A program made the translations under genes and the position numbers. Below, piece after piece: positions 8,251 to 17,928 of a stretch of 23,433 nucleotides of DNA. The notes beneath the pieces are model-generated. The model was not told the DNA's origin. It searched no databases and saw nothing but the letters and a program-made list of their open reading frames with translations. Within the stretch, counting starts at the first letter, position 1; every line of letters begins with the position of its first letter. Origin of the DNA: Nitrospirae bacterium CG2_30_53_67. Lineage in GTDB: Bacteria > CG2-30-53-67. The stretch is from positions 1 through 23,433 of the forward strand of contig MNYV01000098.1 in assembly GCA_001873285.1 (NCBI GenBank), read 5' to 3'.

Positions 8251-8712
8251 AGTGGGTGAAAACATAAGGGTTCAAGGGGTCAAGGATTCCAGGGGTAAAG
8301 TGAAGTGTTAAAACATAAGGGGCCGAGGGTCCCAGTGTCGTGTCAACCTTGTAGTGTCTTTTGGTGTCACCCCCTCATCCTAACCTTCTCCCCTATGGGG
8401 AGAAGGGATGTTTGAACCTCCTTTCCCCTTGGGGAGAGGATTGAGGTGAGGGGGAAAATGGGATACGTCATTTTAGACGTGACGCGACACTATAGTTCAG
8501 GGTTCCCAGTGTTTTTCTCTGGAGATTTTGCTTGGATTTCAGTATTTCACTTGACCCCTTGACCCCAAGATACCTCAGTGCAGTAGCCGTCGCAGACGGT
8601 CCCGGCCCGGCAAGAATAGATTCAAGGAGATGCCGGGATCTAACGACAAAAACAGAGAAAAGCGGGGCACGCGAAGCGTAACCCTGGAATCCTCGAACCC
8701 TTCTTACTCATT
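8251..8712. mobile_element. Non-autonomous inverted-repeat element in the xerC-dnaE gap (copy 2)
   Basis: This fills most of the 572-base gap between xerC and dnaE and has no credible gene. The left end AGTGGGTGAAAACATAAGGG (8251-8270) and right end CCCTTCTTACTCATT (about 8698-8712) are inverted relatives. Just inside them, GGGTTC plus AGGATTCCAGGG on the left (about 8269-8294) pairs with CCCTGGAATCCT plus CGAACCC on the right (about 8682-8700). The right half (8548-8712) repeats 14-132. A hairpin insert with TCCCGGC and GCCGGGA arms (8600-8638) is present only in this copy. A separate palindromic unit (8334-8491) is nested in the left half. Any dnaE promoter must lie within or overlap this element. 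I see none that is convincing. Confidence 0.6.
8334..8491. repeat. Nested palindromic MITE-like repeat
   Basis: Terminal inverted repeats AGTGTCGTGTCA (8334-8345) and TGACGCGACACT (8480-8491) differ at one position. Inside, CCCCTCATCCTAACCTTCTC and GAGGATTGAGGTGAGGGG form a second long inverted repeat around two short hairpins (CCCCTATGGGG and CCCCTTGGGG). The inner CCCTCA-TAACC-CTCCCC palindrome resembles a repeat commonly seen between genes in many proteobacteria. The flanks carry GGGTCCCAGTGT (8327-8338) and GGGTTCCCAGTGT (8500-8512), consistent with insertion into a related sequence. Confidence 0.65.
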
Positions 8713-8724
8713 AAAGGAACCTGC

Positions 8725-11700
8725 ATGAAGAAACACGCTGAATTTGTTCACCTCCATATACACACCCAGTACAGCCTTCTGGACGGCGCCATACGGTTGA
8801 GCGAGCTTTTCAAAAGAGCCGCCGAGTACAAAATGCCGGCCTTGGCGATTACGGACCATGGAAACATGATCGGCGCCATCCATTTTTACAAAAAGGCCAT
8901 GAAGAGCGGGATCAAACCGATCATCGGCTGCGAAGTCTATGTGGCCCCGGGTTCCCGGCTGGAAAAGCCGGCAGGGAATGAAGAGAGCGCCTACCATCTG
9001 ATTCTCCTGGCGAGGAACCAGGCCGGTTACAAGAACCTGATGTGGCTGGTCAGCGAGGGATACCTGAACGGTTTTTACCGAAAGCCCCGGATCGATAAAG
9101 AGGTGCTTCGAGAGCATGCCGAGGGGTTGATCGGCCTTTCGGCCTGTATGCACGGGGAAATCCCGTCCTATCTTCTGCAAGGGCAAAGGGACAAGGCCGC
9201 TCGTGCGGCCGGAGAATATGCCGATATCCTCGGGAGAGGAAATTTTTATCTGGAGATCCAGGATAACGGGCTTGAGGATCAGAAGGTGGTGAATGACGAG
9301 ATGATCCGGCTTGCAAGAGAGCTCTCCATTCCGCTGGCGGCGACCAACGACTGTCATTATCTGAAGAGAGAGGATGCCGCCGCCCACGAGGCTTTGCTTT
9401 GTATCCAGACCGGAAAGACCCTGATGGAAGAAGACCGTTTCCGCTTCTCTTCGGATCAGCTCTATTTCAAGTCACCCGAAGAAATGGTCCAGGCCTTCAG
9501 CCATATCCCCGAAGCGATCCGCAATACGATAGAGATTGCGGAACGCTGCAATCTTGAGCTTGAATTCAACAAGATTCATTTACCTACGTATGATGCGCCG
9601 AAAGAGGTGAGCCTTGAGTCCTATCTCCAAGAGAAGGCCGAAGAGGGTTTCCTTGACCGGATGAAGCATGGAAAGATTCCGGCCGGCCAGGAAGAGATCT
9701 ACCGAGCCCGTCTTGCCGAGGAGCTGAGGATCATCAAAGAGATGGGATTCCCCGGGTATTTCCTTATCGTATGGGATTTCGTCCGATGGGCCAAGGGTCA
9801 GGGGATTCCGGTCGGACCGGGGAGGGGATCCGGGGCCGGGTCGCTTGTGGCCTATGCCCTGGGAATTACGGATATCGACCCGATGGCCTACGGTCTTATC
9901 TTCGAGCGGTTCATGAATCCGGAGCGGGTGAGCATGCCGGACTTTGATATTGACTTCTGCATGGAACGCAGGGGCGAGGTCATCGAGTATGTGACGAAAC
10001 GGTACAGCATGGATAAGGGATACGGCAATGAGGCCGTGGGGCAGATCATGGCCATCGGTTCCCTTCAGGCTCGGGGGGTGATCCGAGATGTGGCCCGCGT
10101 CATGGGGATCCCTTATGCCGAAGCCGACACCCTGGCAAAGCTGGTTCCGAACGAGCTGGGGATCAAGCTCCCGGACGCAGTCCGCCGGGAGAAGAAATTC
10201 AAGGAAATGGCGGACAAAGATCAGAAGATCAAGAAACTGCTCGATATTGCCATGGCCCTGGAAGGCCTGTACCGGAATGCATCCACCCACGCGGCCGGCG
10301 TGGTGATCGGTGACCGCTCTCTCCGGGAGTGGACCCCCCTCTACCGGAGCGAAGAGGCCGAGATCGTCACCCAGTACGACAAAAAAATTGTGGAGGAAGT
10401 CGGGCTGGTCAAGTTCGATTTCCTCGGACTCAGGACCCTGACGGTCATCGACAAGGCCGTTAAGATCATCAACCGCGAGCGCATGACGCAGGGGGGCCTT
10501 GGGGAAGGTCCTGCAGACCGGCAGGCGCCGCTCAACATGCTGGAGATCCCTCTCAATGATCCGGCTGTGTTTGAACTCCTCTCCCGAGGGGATACGATGG
10601 GGATTTTCCAGCTTGAAAGTTCGGGGATGCGGGAACTCCTGGTCAAGATGAAGCCCCAGAACTTCGAGGACATCATCGCCCTGGTCGCCCTCTACCGACC
10701 GGGGCCTATCGGAAGCGGGATGGTGGATGACTACGTCATGTGCAAGCACGGGAAAAAGGAGATGGAGTTCATCCTCCCTCAGCTCAAACCGATTCTCAAG
10801 GAGACCTATGGAGTCATCGTCTACCAGGAACAGGTGATGGAGATCGCCAAGGTTCTGGCCGGCTATTCTCTGGGGGCCGCCGACCTCTTGAGGCGCGCGA
10901 TGGGCAAGAAGATACCCGAGGAGATGGACAGGCACAAGTCCATCTTCTTGAACGGGGACGCGAAGCTGGGGATCCCCGGCGCAGTCAAGAAGGGAATTGA
11001 TGCCAAGAAAGCGGAAAAGGTCTTTGACCTCATGGCCTATTTCGCAGGGTATGGATTCAACAAGTCCCACTCGGCCGCTTATGCCATGATTGCCTATCAG
11101 ACGGCCTATCTCAAGGCGCACCACCCTGTGGAGTTTATTGCCGCCTTGATCTCTTCGGATATGGACAACACGGACAAGGTGGTTCAGTATATCTCGGAAT
11201 GCAGGGAGCGGGGGATAGAGGTCCTTCCGCCCGATCTGAATGAGAGCAGCATGGATTTCACAGTCGTCGGAAACAAGATCCGGTTCGGCCTGGCCGCCGT
11301 AAAGAACGTCGGGGGATCGGCCATTGATGATATCCTGAAGGCCAGGGAGACGGGCGGGCCCTTCAAGTCCATCTCCGATTTTTTTACGAGGGTGGATCTG
11401 AAGAAGGTGAACAAGAGGGTCATCGAAGGGCTGATCAAGTGCGGCGCCTTTGATTCCACGGGAGCAAAAAGATCACAGTTGATGGAGGTCTTTGAGTCTG
11501 CCATGGAGATGAACCATCAGGCGCAGCGGGACCGAGAGCTTGGGCAGGGGAGCCTTTTCGGTCAGGCGGGGGGCGTCCATTCCTATGAGACCGAAGTGTC
11601 TCTGCCTGGAATCGAAGAGTGGCATGAAAATCAGCTTCTCCGGTACGAGAAGGAGTCCCTCGGGTTTTACATCTCCGGGCACCCCCTGGCCCGGTGCACG

Positions 11701-12258
11701 GGAGAGATCAAAAAGTTTGCCAATTCGGACACGGCCAAGATCAAGGAGTTGGGAGAAAATGCGGAGGTTTCCCTCTGCGGCGTGATCTCCGCCTGCAAGA
11801 AAAAAGTGACTCGGCGGGGCGACAAGATGGCTATCCTGAGCCTTGAAGACCTTCAGGGAGTGACCGAGGTCCTGGTCTTCCCCAAGGTTTATGAAAAGAC
11901 GCAGGATATCCTTGAAAGCGATCTTCCTGTGCTGGTCAAAGGGCGGATCAAGAAGGACGAAAAGGGCGTTTCCATCATCTCCGAGGAGATCGCTATGCTG
12001 AAGGACATACGAAAACGTGAGGCAAGACGCGTGGACATCCGTCTATCCTCAATCGGCTTGAATGATGAACATTTAAGCCGGATCCATGATATTCTGCTGC
12101 AGAACAAGGGGGGATGTGAGGTCTATCTGCACATTCTTGTTCCCAACCACAGCGAAGCCGTGATCTCTGTAGGGAATGATCTTCGCGTGAGCCCATCGGA
12201 CAGGATGATCGTGGACATAGAAAGCATTGCCGGCAACCGCGCGGTGACGGTCTCTTAA
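8725..12258 (+). CDS. dnaE: DNA polymerase III alpha subunit
   Basis: This is the replicative polymerase catalytic subunit. The 1177-residue product starts with the PHP domain (HLHIHTQYSLLDGAI near residues 7-21). The polymerase active site has Asp406 and Asp408 in MPDFDIDFC and a third acidic residue at Asp565 in VKFDFLGLRTLT. The GPGRGSGAGSL segment (about residues 368-378) is the family's nucleotide-binding loop, and the helix-hairpin-helix and finger regions follow. An OB-fold (about 1010-1075, including VSLCGVISACKKKVTRRG) and a C-terminal tail-like domain complete the DnaE1 type. It is not the PolC type, since there is no inserted exonuclease. The start is preceded by AAAGGAAC. dnaE followed by accA is also seen in enteric bacteria. 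Confidence 0.97.
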   Translation: MKKHAEFVHLHIHTQYSLLDGAIRLSELFKRAAEYKMPALAITDHGNMIGAIHFYKKAMKSGIKPIIGCEVYVAPGSRLEKPAGNEESAYHLILLARNQAGYKNLMWLVSEGYLNGFYRKPRIDKEVLREHAEGLIGLSACMHGEIPSYLLQGQRDKAARAAGEYADILGRGNFYLEIQDNGLEDQKVVNDEMIRLARELSIPLAATNDCHYLKREDAAAHEALLCIQTGKTLMEEDRFRFSSDQLYFKSPEEMVQAFSHIPEAIRNTIEIAERCNLELEFNKIHLPTYDAPKEVSLESYLQEKAEEGFLDRMKHGKIPAGQEEIYRARLAEELRIIKEMGFPGYFLIVWDFVRWAKGQGIPVGPGRGSGAGSLVAYALGITDIDPMAYGLIFERFMNPERVSMPDFDIDFCMERRGEVIEYVTKRYSMDKGYGNEAVGQIMAIGSLQARGVIRDVARVMGIPYAEADTLAKLVPNELGIKLPDAVRREKKFKEMADKDQKIKKLLDIAMALEGLYRNASTHAAGVVIGDRSLREWTPLYRSEEAEIVTQYDKKIVEEVGLVKFDFLGLRTLTVIDKAVKIINRERMTQGGLGEGPADRQAPLNMLEIPLNDPAVFELLSRGDTMGIFQLESSGMRELLVKMKPQNFEDIIALVALYRPGPIGSGMVDDYVMCKHGKKEMEFILPQLKPILKETYGVIVYQEQVMEIAKVLAGYSLGAADLLRRAMGKKIPEEMDRHKSIFLNGDAKLGIPGAVKKGIDAKKAEKVFDLMAYFAGYGFNKSHSAAYAMIAYQTAYLKAHHPVEFIAALISSDMDNTDKVVQYISECRERGIEVLPPDLNESSMDFTVVGNKIRFGLAAVKNVGGSAIDDILKARETGGPFKSISDFFTRVDLKKVNKRVIEGLIKCGAFDSTGAKRSQLMEVFESAMEMNHQAQRDRELGQGSLFGQAGGVHSYETEVSLPGIEEWHENQLLRYEKESLGFYISGHPLARCTGEIKKFANSDTAKIKELGENAEVSLCGVISACKKKVTRRGDKMAILSLEDLQGVTEVLVFPKVYEKTQDILESDLPVLVKGRIKKDEKGVSIISEEIAMLKDIRKREARRVDIRLSSIGLNDEHLSRIHDILLQNKGGCEVYLHILVPNHSEAVISVGNDLRVSPSDRMIVDIESIAGNRAVTVS

Positions 12259-12266
12259 AAAAAGAG

Positions 12267-12320
12267 TTCAAACCATTCAAGCGGTTTAAATCGTTTAAAC
12301 TCTTTGAACGGCTTGAACGA
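12267..12320. repeat. Six-unit 9-bp degenerate tandem repeat between dnaE and accA
   Basis: The units are TTCAAACCA, TTCAAGCGG, TTTAAATCG, TTTAAACTC, TTTGAACGG and CTTGAACGA, consecutive and without gaps, with a consensus of about YTYRARNNN. Because each unit is roughly self-complementary (TTYRAA), the array also reads as overlapping inverted repeats, for example AAAGAGTTCAAAC against GTTTAAACTCTTT. A T-run follows (12321-12330), so the RNA could form a terminator-like fold, but the regular 9-base period is the stronger pattern. Confidence 0.75.
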
Positions 12321-12359
12321 TTTCTTTTTTCCTGGAGAAAACAGAAGGAATAAGAAACC

Positions 12360-13308
<949 letters not shown>

Positions 13309-13322
<14 letters not shown>

Positions 13323-13563
13323 TGAAAGCCGAGATTCCCTGCGGATCCTTGCGCGAGTTGATCGGAGGCAGATCGCCTATCTGAATGCCGTCTTGGAGTC
13401 CTATGAGGGACTGGGTCTCCTGCGGACGCTGAACCCGGCTGAAGGGATCGTTTGTTTCTATGTCTCAAACCCCCTCTCAGAAGAAACCCATGCGCTTCTT
13501 CAGTCCTTACAGAAAGAGATCGGTCTTGAATTTTGTGTATCATCATTCCATGGATGCCTTTAA
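13309..13563 (+). CDS. Small DUF4911-type protein of unknown function
   Basis: The product is 84 residues. The pattern RILARVDRRQIAYLNAVLES, then YEGLGLLRTLNPAEGIVCFY and a C-terminal ALLQSLQKEIGLEF, resembles the small DUF4911 family as I recall it, whose function is unknown. It has no signal peptide or cysteine motif and is likely a cytoplasmic alpha/beta protein. The start at 13309 overlaps the last 14 bases of accA and is the first ATG giving the family pattern; upstream codons in this frame only shadow accA. Its end overlaps the predicted start of the cytochrome gene by 14 bases. Confidence 0.7.
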
Positions 13564-14347
13564 AGCCGCTCTTCTGGTCACGCTTTTTTTCTTCATGTTC
13601 CCCGTCCGGGTTTCGGGAGAGAACAGTTGTGTGAAGTGCCATGAAGGTATAGAAAATCCGGCCATCAGGGAATTTCATAAGGAATGGAAGGCGTCTGCAC
13701 ATTCCCGTTCAGGGATCACCTGTGAGCACTGTCATGGCGGGGATCCGGGGAAGAGCGGGAAGGAGGCCGCTCACCAAGGTGTTCACAATGCGTTGGATCG
13801 TGAAAGCTCTGTCTATTATACGAAGATTCCAGCCCTTTGCGGAGGGTGCCACATCGCCGCCTTCAGTGAATTCAAAACAAGCAGCCATTACAGCAACCTT
13901 ATCACCAAGGGGACCGGCCCCAATTGCGTGACCTGCCATGATGCCATGGCCACGAAGATCATCAAACCGGGTGAGATTGAGATCTTTTGCGCGCTGTGCC
14001 ATAATGCGAAGATGAGTCTGCTTCCGGGTGTCACAAAAGACGCCAAGACCTGCCTGGAACGGATGGACCTGATCGGGCAGAAGATTCAGGAGGTAGAAAG
14101 GGCCCTGGCGCAGGCGGAAAAAAGCGGAACCGATACCACCCAGGCCAGGGGATTTCTCTCCCTGGCCGGGCGTGAATATGCCGCCTCTAAACAGGACTGG
14201 CACAGCTTTCAGTTGAACCGTGTCGCATCCCGCCTCAAGGGGGTGGAACGGCTTGTGCAAAAGGCAGGGGATTCATTCATCCGCCCCAAAGAAGATCGGA
14301 CTGACTCCTATGAAAATTCTGCAGTTCCTGCAGCGCCTATCCATTAA
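13550..14347 (+). CDS. Periplasmic pentahaem c-type cytochrome
   Basis: The 265-residue product has an N-terminal signal sequence (hydrophobic stretch about 7-18, likely cleavage near VSG at 21-23). Five CxxCH haem-attachment motifs follow: Cys27-His31, Cys58-His62, Cys97-His101, Cys126-His130 and Cys147-His151. Past residue 165 the protein is haem-free and predicted helical (a charged stretch around 172-245), a possible interaction arm. I chose the ATG at 13550 because it places the signal peptide at the N terminus, but no ribosome-binding site precedes it. In-frame starts at 13493 and 13460 are alternatives. The gene overlaps the histidine kinase gene by 38 bases. That coupling suggests the cytochrome works with the kinase, either as redox input or as an electron carrier, which is inference. 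Confidence 0.85.
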   Translation: MDAFKAALLVTLFFFMFPVRVSGENSCVKCHEGIENPAIREFHKEWKASAHSRSGITCEHCHGGDPGKSGKEAAHQGVHNALDRESSVYYTKIPALCGGCHIAAFSEFKTSSHYSNLITKGTGPNCVTCHDAMATKIIKPGEIEIFCALCHNAKMSLLPGVTKDAKTCLERMDLIGQKIQEVERALAQAEKSGTDTTQARGFLSLAGREYAASKQDWHSFQLNRVASRLKGVERLVQKAGDSFIRPKEDRTDSYENSAVPAAPIH

Positions 14348-16424
14348 TGCCAAGGTCGGCCTGGCCTACCTGGGGTTTGTGATCATCACCAGCGGCGCAG
14401 GGAGCCTGCTGGTTGTCTACAATGAAAAGGCGGTCATCCGGCAGGGGCACATCGACCTGGTCCGGAACCTTGCAGAAAACACCCAGCCGGTCCTTCTGGT
14501 CGAACACAGGATGATGCTGAACCGGCTGGTCCAGACCGTCGGGAAGATGCCTGATGTGCGGTCCTGCGCCATCATGAACAAAAACAACCTGGTGGTGGCC
14601 CATACGGATATGGCCATGATCGGGCGGATACTTCTGATCGGCGAACCTGCCATAGGATCCTTTAAAAAGAACGAATATTATTTTGAGGTCTTTGGTAAGC
14701 AGTTCGAGAATATCTATGTTCCGGTTTACAGTTCCGACCGATATCTCGGGAATGTTTTTGTAGGGTTCGATGCCCCCAGCTTTGTGCGCCTGTTCCGACA
14801 GCCCGGTCGGGCTGCCATTGAAAGCATCCTGATTGTCATTCTTTCTACGGCCTTGCTGGGGCTGATCGGGGCGTTTATTATCGTCAGGCTCATATCCTAT
14901 CCCATCCGCGTCCTGACCAAGAAGGTTTACAACGTTCATCAGGGCAAGATCCCCGAAAGGCGCTTGCCCAAGAGCTACGTCTACTGCTGGGAACAATTAG
15001 ACTGTAAGCAAGTCCAATGCCCCTCTTACGGGAACAAGGCGGAGAAATGCTGGGCCGTTGCCGGGACCTTCTGCAGGGGAAAGGTGCAGGGGGTCTTCGC
15101 CCAGAAGATAGGGGACTGCAGAAAGTGCATTATTTTTAAAAAGAATGCCGGAGATGAAGTAGCCCAGCTTAACGATGCATTCGACATCATGGTTCGGGAC
15201 TTGGTCTATAATACCGAGAAGGCGAATGAGGCCAGGGAAGATATAGAAAAGTATGCCAGGCAGATTGAAAAGGCCAACCAGGAGAACGCCGACCTCAAGG
15301 CCTATACCGAGAGAATTCTCAACAGCCTATCATCCGCCGTGATCTCCCTGGATAAAGACATGGTCATCAGGAAATACAACCGGACCGCTCAATCCCTTCT
15401 GGGGTTGGACCTCGAAAGGCTTGTGGGGCGGGGTATCTCGGAGATCACCCAATTTTGCAGCCGGTGCAATGACTTTTTCGGTTTGATACTGGCGGCATTG
15501 GCAACCTATAAAGAACAAGGAAAACCGATCATCGGGCAAGAGGTTTCCGTGACCAGGGCCGACGGGGAACCCATGACCATCAGCCTGAGCGTGCTTCCTC
15601 TTCATGGAGATCCGGCGCTTGAAAAGACCCCGATGATCGTGACCTTTGAAGACATTACGGAAAAGGAAAAGATGCGGGAGGAGCTGACGCTCTCGAGGCA
15701 GCTTGCCGAGCTGGGGGAGGTGGCGGCCAAGGTGGCGCATGACATCCGGAACCCCCTGAATGTCATTGCCGGCGGGGTTCATTACCTCACGTCCAAGTAT
15801 TTAAACGATCCGGAGATCCAGAATATGTCCAACCTGATCAGCGGCCAGGTGGAGCGGTTGAACAGTGTGACATCGGCCCTGCTGAAGGTCTCCAAACCCA
15901 TGATGCCGAATTTCAATGTGTGTGATCTGAACCGTTTGATAGACGAGTCCAGCTCTTTCCTTCTGGAGGAGATCAACCTGGCCGGGCTCATTCTAAAAAA
16001 GGATTATGCAAAGGATATCCCTCCTTTGTTCCTGGACGCCAATCAGATCCAACGGGTCGTGATCAATCTGATTGAAAACGCCATGGAGTCCATGCCCGGC
16101 GGGGGGACCATTACCCTCAGGACACGGTACCTGCAGAATGAAGGGAAATCGGACGAACAGGTGGAGCTGACCGTCCTGGATACAGGGCCCGGGATTTCCG
16201 ATGAGATCATGGATTCGGCATTCAAACCTTTTTACACCACCAAGGTCCATGGAACCGGACTCGGTCTTGCCATTGTCAGGCAGATCATCACGCAGCACCA
16301 TGGCCAGGCCAGAATCAGGAGAAGAGAGCCCGGGCCGGGCGCCGAGGTCTTGATCCTTCTTCCCGTCAAGACTGTACAGAAGGATAGGTCCCATGTCTAT
16401 TCATCAAAGCGTCCTTGTGATTGA
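14310..16424 (+). CDS. Membrane sensor histidine kinase with two-CW cysteine cluster and PAS domain
   Basis: The 704-residue product has a first membrane helix (about 17-37), a periplasmic sensor region (about 40-165, Cache-like in pattern) and a second helix (about 170-193) leading into a HAMP-like linker. A cytoplasmic cysteine cluster follows at Cys226, Cys232, Cys237, Cys247, Cys255, Cys270 and Cys273, with the CWE and CW signatures of two-CW domains. Then come a coiled coil (about 300-335) and a PAS domain (about 336-450) that carries another CxxC (Cys383, Cys386). The kinase core has the phosphoacceptor His477 in KVAHDIRNPLN, N-box Asn590, DTGPGIS (624-630) and the HGTGLGLA ATP lid (647-654). 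The start at 14310 overlaps the cytochrome gene. The cysteine cluster suggests metal or redox sensing, which is inference. It is surely the partner of the overlapping regulator. Confidence 0.92.
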   Translation: MKILQFLQRLSINAKVGLAYLGFVIITSGAGSLLVVYNEKAVIRQGHIDLVRNLAENTQPVLLVEHRMMLNRLVQTVGKMPDVRSCAIMNKNNLVVAHTDMAMIGRILLIGEPAIGSFKKNEYYFEVFGKQFENIYVPVYSSDRYLGNVFVGFDAPSFVRLFRQPGRAAIESILIVILSTALLGLIGAFIIVRLISYPIRVLTKKVYNVHQGKIPERRLPKSYVYCWEQLDCKQVQCPSYGNKAEKCWAVAGTFCRGKVQGVFAQKIGDCRKCIIFKKNAGDEVAQLNDAFDIMVRDLVYNTEKANEAREDIEKYARQIEKANQENADLKAYTERILNSLSSAVISLDKDMVIRKYNRTAQSLLGLDLERLVGRGISEITQFCSRCNDFFGLILAALATYKEQGKPIIGQEVSVTRADGEPMTISLSVLPLHGDPALEKTPMIVTFEDITEKEKMREELTLSRQLAELGEVAAKVAHDIRNPLNVIAGGVHYLTSKYLNDPEIQNMSNLISGQVERLNSVTSALLKVSKPMMPNFNVCDLNRLIDESSSFLLEEINLAGLILKKDYAKDIPPLFLDANQIQRVVINLIENAMESMPGGGTITLRTRYLQNEGKSDEQVELTVLDTGPGISDEIMDSAFKPFYTTKVHGTGLGLAIVRQIITQHHGQARIRRREPGPGAEVLILLPVKTVQKDRSHVYSSKRPCD

Positions 16425-17721
16425 CGATGAACCGGCCATCCTGGAGGTTATGCGGTTAAACCTCGCCAAGGAAGGTTATCAGGTCCTGACCGCGGCGTCA
16501 GGGGAGGAGGGTCTCGCCATGCTCTCCGAGAAGCTCGTGGATGTGGTGATCGTGGATTATAAAATGCCCGGGATGAACGGGATCGACTTTCTGGAAAAGG
16601 CAAAAGTTAGGCGCCAGGATATCCCGGTCATTCTGGCCACGGCCTATGGGACCATCGACATGGCGGTCAAGGCCATGAAGCTCGGGGCATACAACTACCT
16701 AACCAAGCCGTTGAATTATGAGGAGATGATTCTGCTCCTCAAGCAGGCCGTAGAGAAGAAGCGCCTGGTGGAGAATGTGAAGGAACTGCGGAAGGAAGTC
16801 CGTGAGCAGTTCCGTTTTGAAAAGATCATCACCAACAACAAAAAAATGCTGGAACTGCTCGACATGGCGGCGCATGTCGCTGAAACCGATGCGACCCTGC
16901 TCATCCGAGGGGAGACCGGAACAGGCAAGGAACTGATTGCCGGCGCCGTTCACTACATGAGCCCTCGAGGGGACAAGCCGTTTTTAAAGGTGAACTGTAC
17001 GGCGCTTCCGGTGACCCTTTTAGAAACCGAGCTGTTCGGGCATGTGAAAGGCGCCTTCACGGGGGCATCGAGGGACCGGAAAGGACGATTCGAGGCCGCA
17101 GACGGGGGCACGCTCTTTCTCGACGAGATCGGAGACATCTCACAGAATATGCAGCTCAAGCTCCTCCGGGTTCTGCAGGAGATGGAGTTTGAAAAGCTCG
17201 GAAGCAACGAAACCCTGAAGGTGGATGTCAGGGTCATCGTCTCCACGAACCGGAACCTTGAGGAAGCCATCCGGAAGGGCTCGTTCCGGGAGGATCTCTT
17301 TTTCCGCCTCAATGTAGTCCCGATCTTTATCCCTCCTCTCCGGGAGAGAAAAGACGATATTTACCTGCTGGCCAACCATTTTCTTGAGAGGTCCAACAAA
17401 AAACATAAGAAAGAGATCCATGTCATCCCATCTGAAGTGATGCTGACCCTGCTGAACTATGACTGGCCCGGGAACGTTCGGGAGCTCGAGAACGTCATAG
17501 AGCGGGCGGTCATTCTTTCCAAAGGAGATGCTCTCGATGTGGCGCACTTTAAGGTTCTTGCCGGCGCTGTGCAGGCGAGGAAGAAGAGCGAAAGGGAGAT
17601 CCTGATGGAACTGGAAGAAAAATATGCAGGCTTTCCCAACACCCTCGAAATGATCGCCAAAGATCTTGGGATCAATGCTTCGACCCTGTATCGCAAAAGA
17701 AAAAAGTATGGCCTGGCCTGA
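16393..17721 (+). CDS. NtrC-family sigma-54-dependent response regulator
   Basis: The 442-residue product has three domains. The receiver (1-120) has Asp11 and Asp12, the phosphoacceptor Asp55 in VIVDYKMPG and Lys105. The AAA+ domain has Walker A GETGTGKE (173-180), the sigma-54 contact loop GAFTGA (220-225) and Walker B GGTLFLDEIGD (238-248). The DNA-binding domain is a Fis-type helix-turn-helix at the C terminus (TLEMIAKDLGINASTLYRKR). The GAFTGA loop is perfect, so it should activate sigma-54 RNA polymerase directly. The gene overlaps the kinase gene by 32 bases. The next intergenic region holds a near-consensus sigma-54 promoter and two identical palindromes, which makes this regulator the obvious candidate activator there. 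Confidence 0.96.
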   Translation: MSIHQSVLVIDDEPAILEVMRLNLAKEGYQVLTAASGEEGLAMLSEKLVDVVIVDYKMPGMNGIDFLEKAKVRRQDIPVILATAYGTIDMAVKAMKLGAYNYLTKPLNYEEMILLLKQAVEKKRLVENVKELRKEVREQFRFEKIITNNKKMLELLDMAAHVAETDATLLIRGETGTGKELIAGAVHYMSPRGDKPFLKVNCTALPVTLLETELFGHVKGAFTGASRDRKGRFEAADGGTLFLDEIGDISQNMQLKLLRVLQEMEFEKLGSNETLKVDVRVIVSTNRNLEEAIRKGSFREDLFFRLNVVPIFIPPLRERKDDIYLLANHFLERSNKKHKKEIHVIPSEVMLTLLNYDWPGNVRELENVIERAVILSKGDALDVAHFKVLAGAVQARKKSEREILMELEEKYAGFPNTLEMIAKDLGINASTLYRKRKKYGLA

Positions 17722-17759
17722 TTCACGCCCTGCCCGGAGATTGCATTTTGCACGATTCA

Positions 17760-17775
17760 TAGGAAAAGTTTTTCC
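17760..17775. promoter_or_regulatory. Candidate upstream activator site 1
   Basis: TAGGAAAAGTTTTTCC is a GGAAAA-N2-TTTTCC palindrome. The same 16 bases recur at 17929, 169 bp downstream, which is close to 16 helical turns. Its centre is about 336 bp upstream of the predicted sigma-54 transcription start. NtrC-type activators bind dyads of this kind at such distances. That the neighbouring regulator binds here is inference. Confidence 0.6.
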
Positions 17776-17928
17776 CACACATGATCCTCTCAGAATTGGA
17801 TTCCGATAAGATTCTCGCCTTTTATAGGATAATCTCCGTTTGAAAATTGTATCCGAAACATCAATGGGTTAAGCAGCAGGACCTGGATGTTTGCAAAAAT
17901 GGATGCCGTCATTGTAATCTTTTGGGCT

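Noticed and set aside
9580-11124. Long open frame (514 codons) on the minus strand across dnaE
   Set aside because: It is opposite the polymerase core, with no recognisable motif; a shadow of GC-rich codon use.
12267-12320. Short CRISPR-like array
   Set aside because: The units are 9 bases, contiguous and without spacers, so it is a simple tandem repeat. I found no CRISPR array and no tRNA or rRNA gene in the window.
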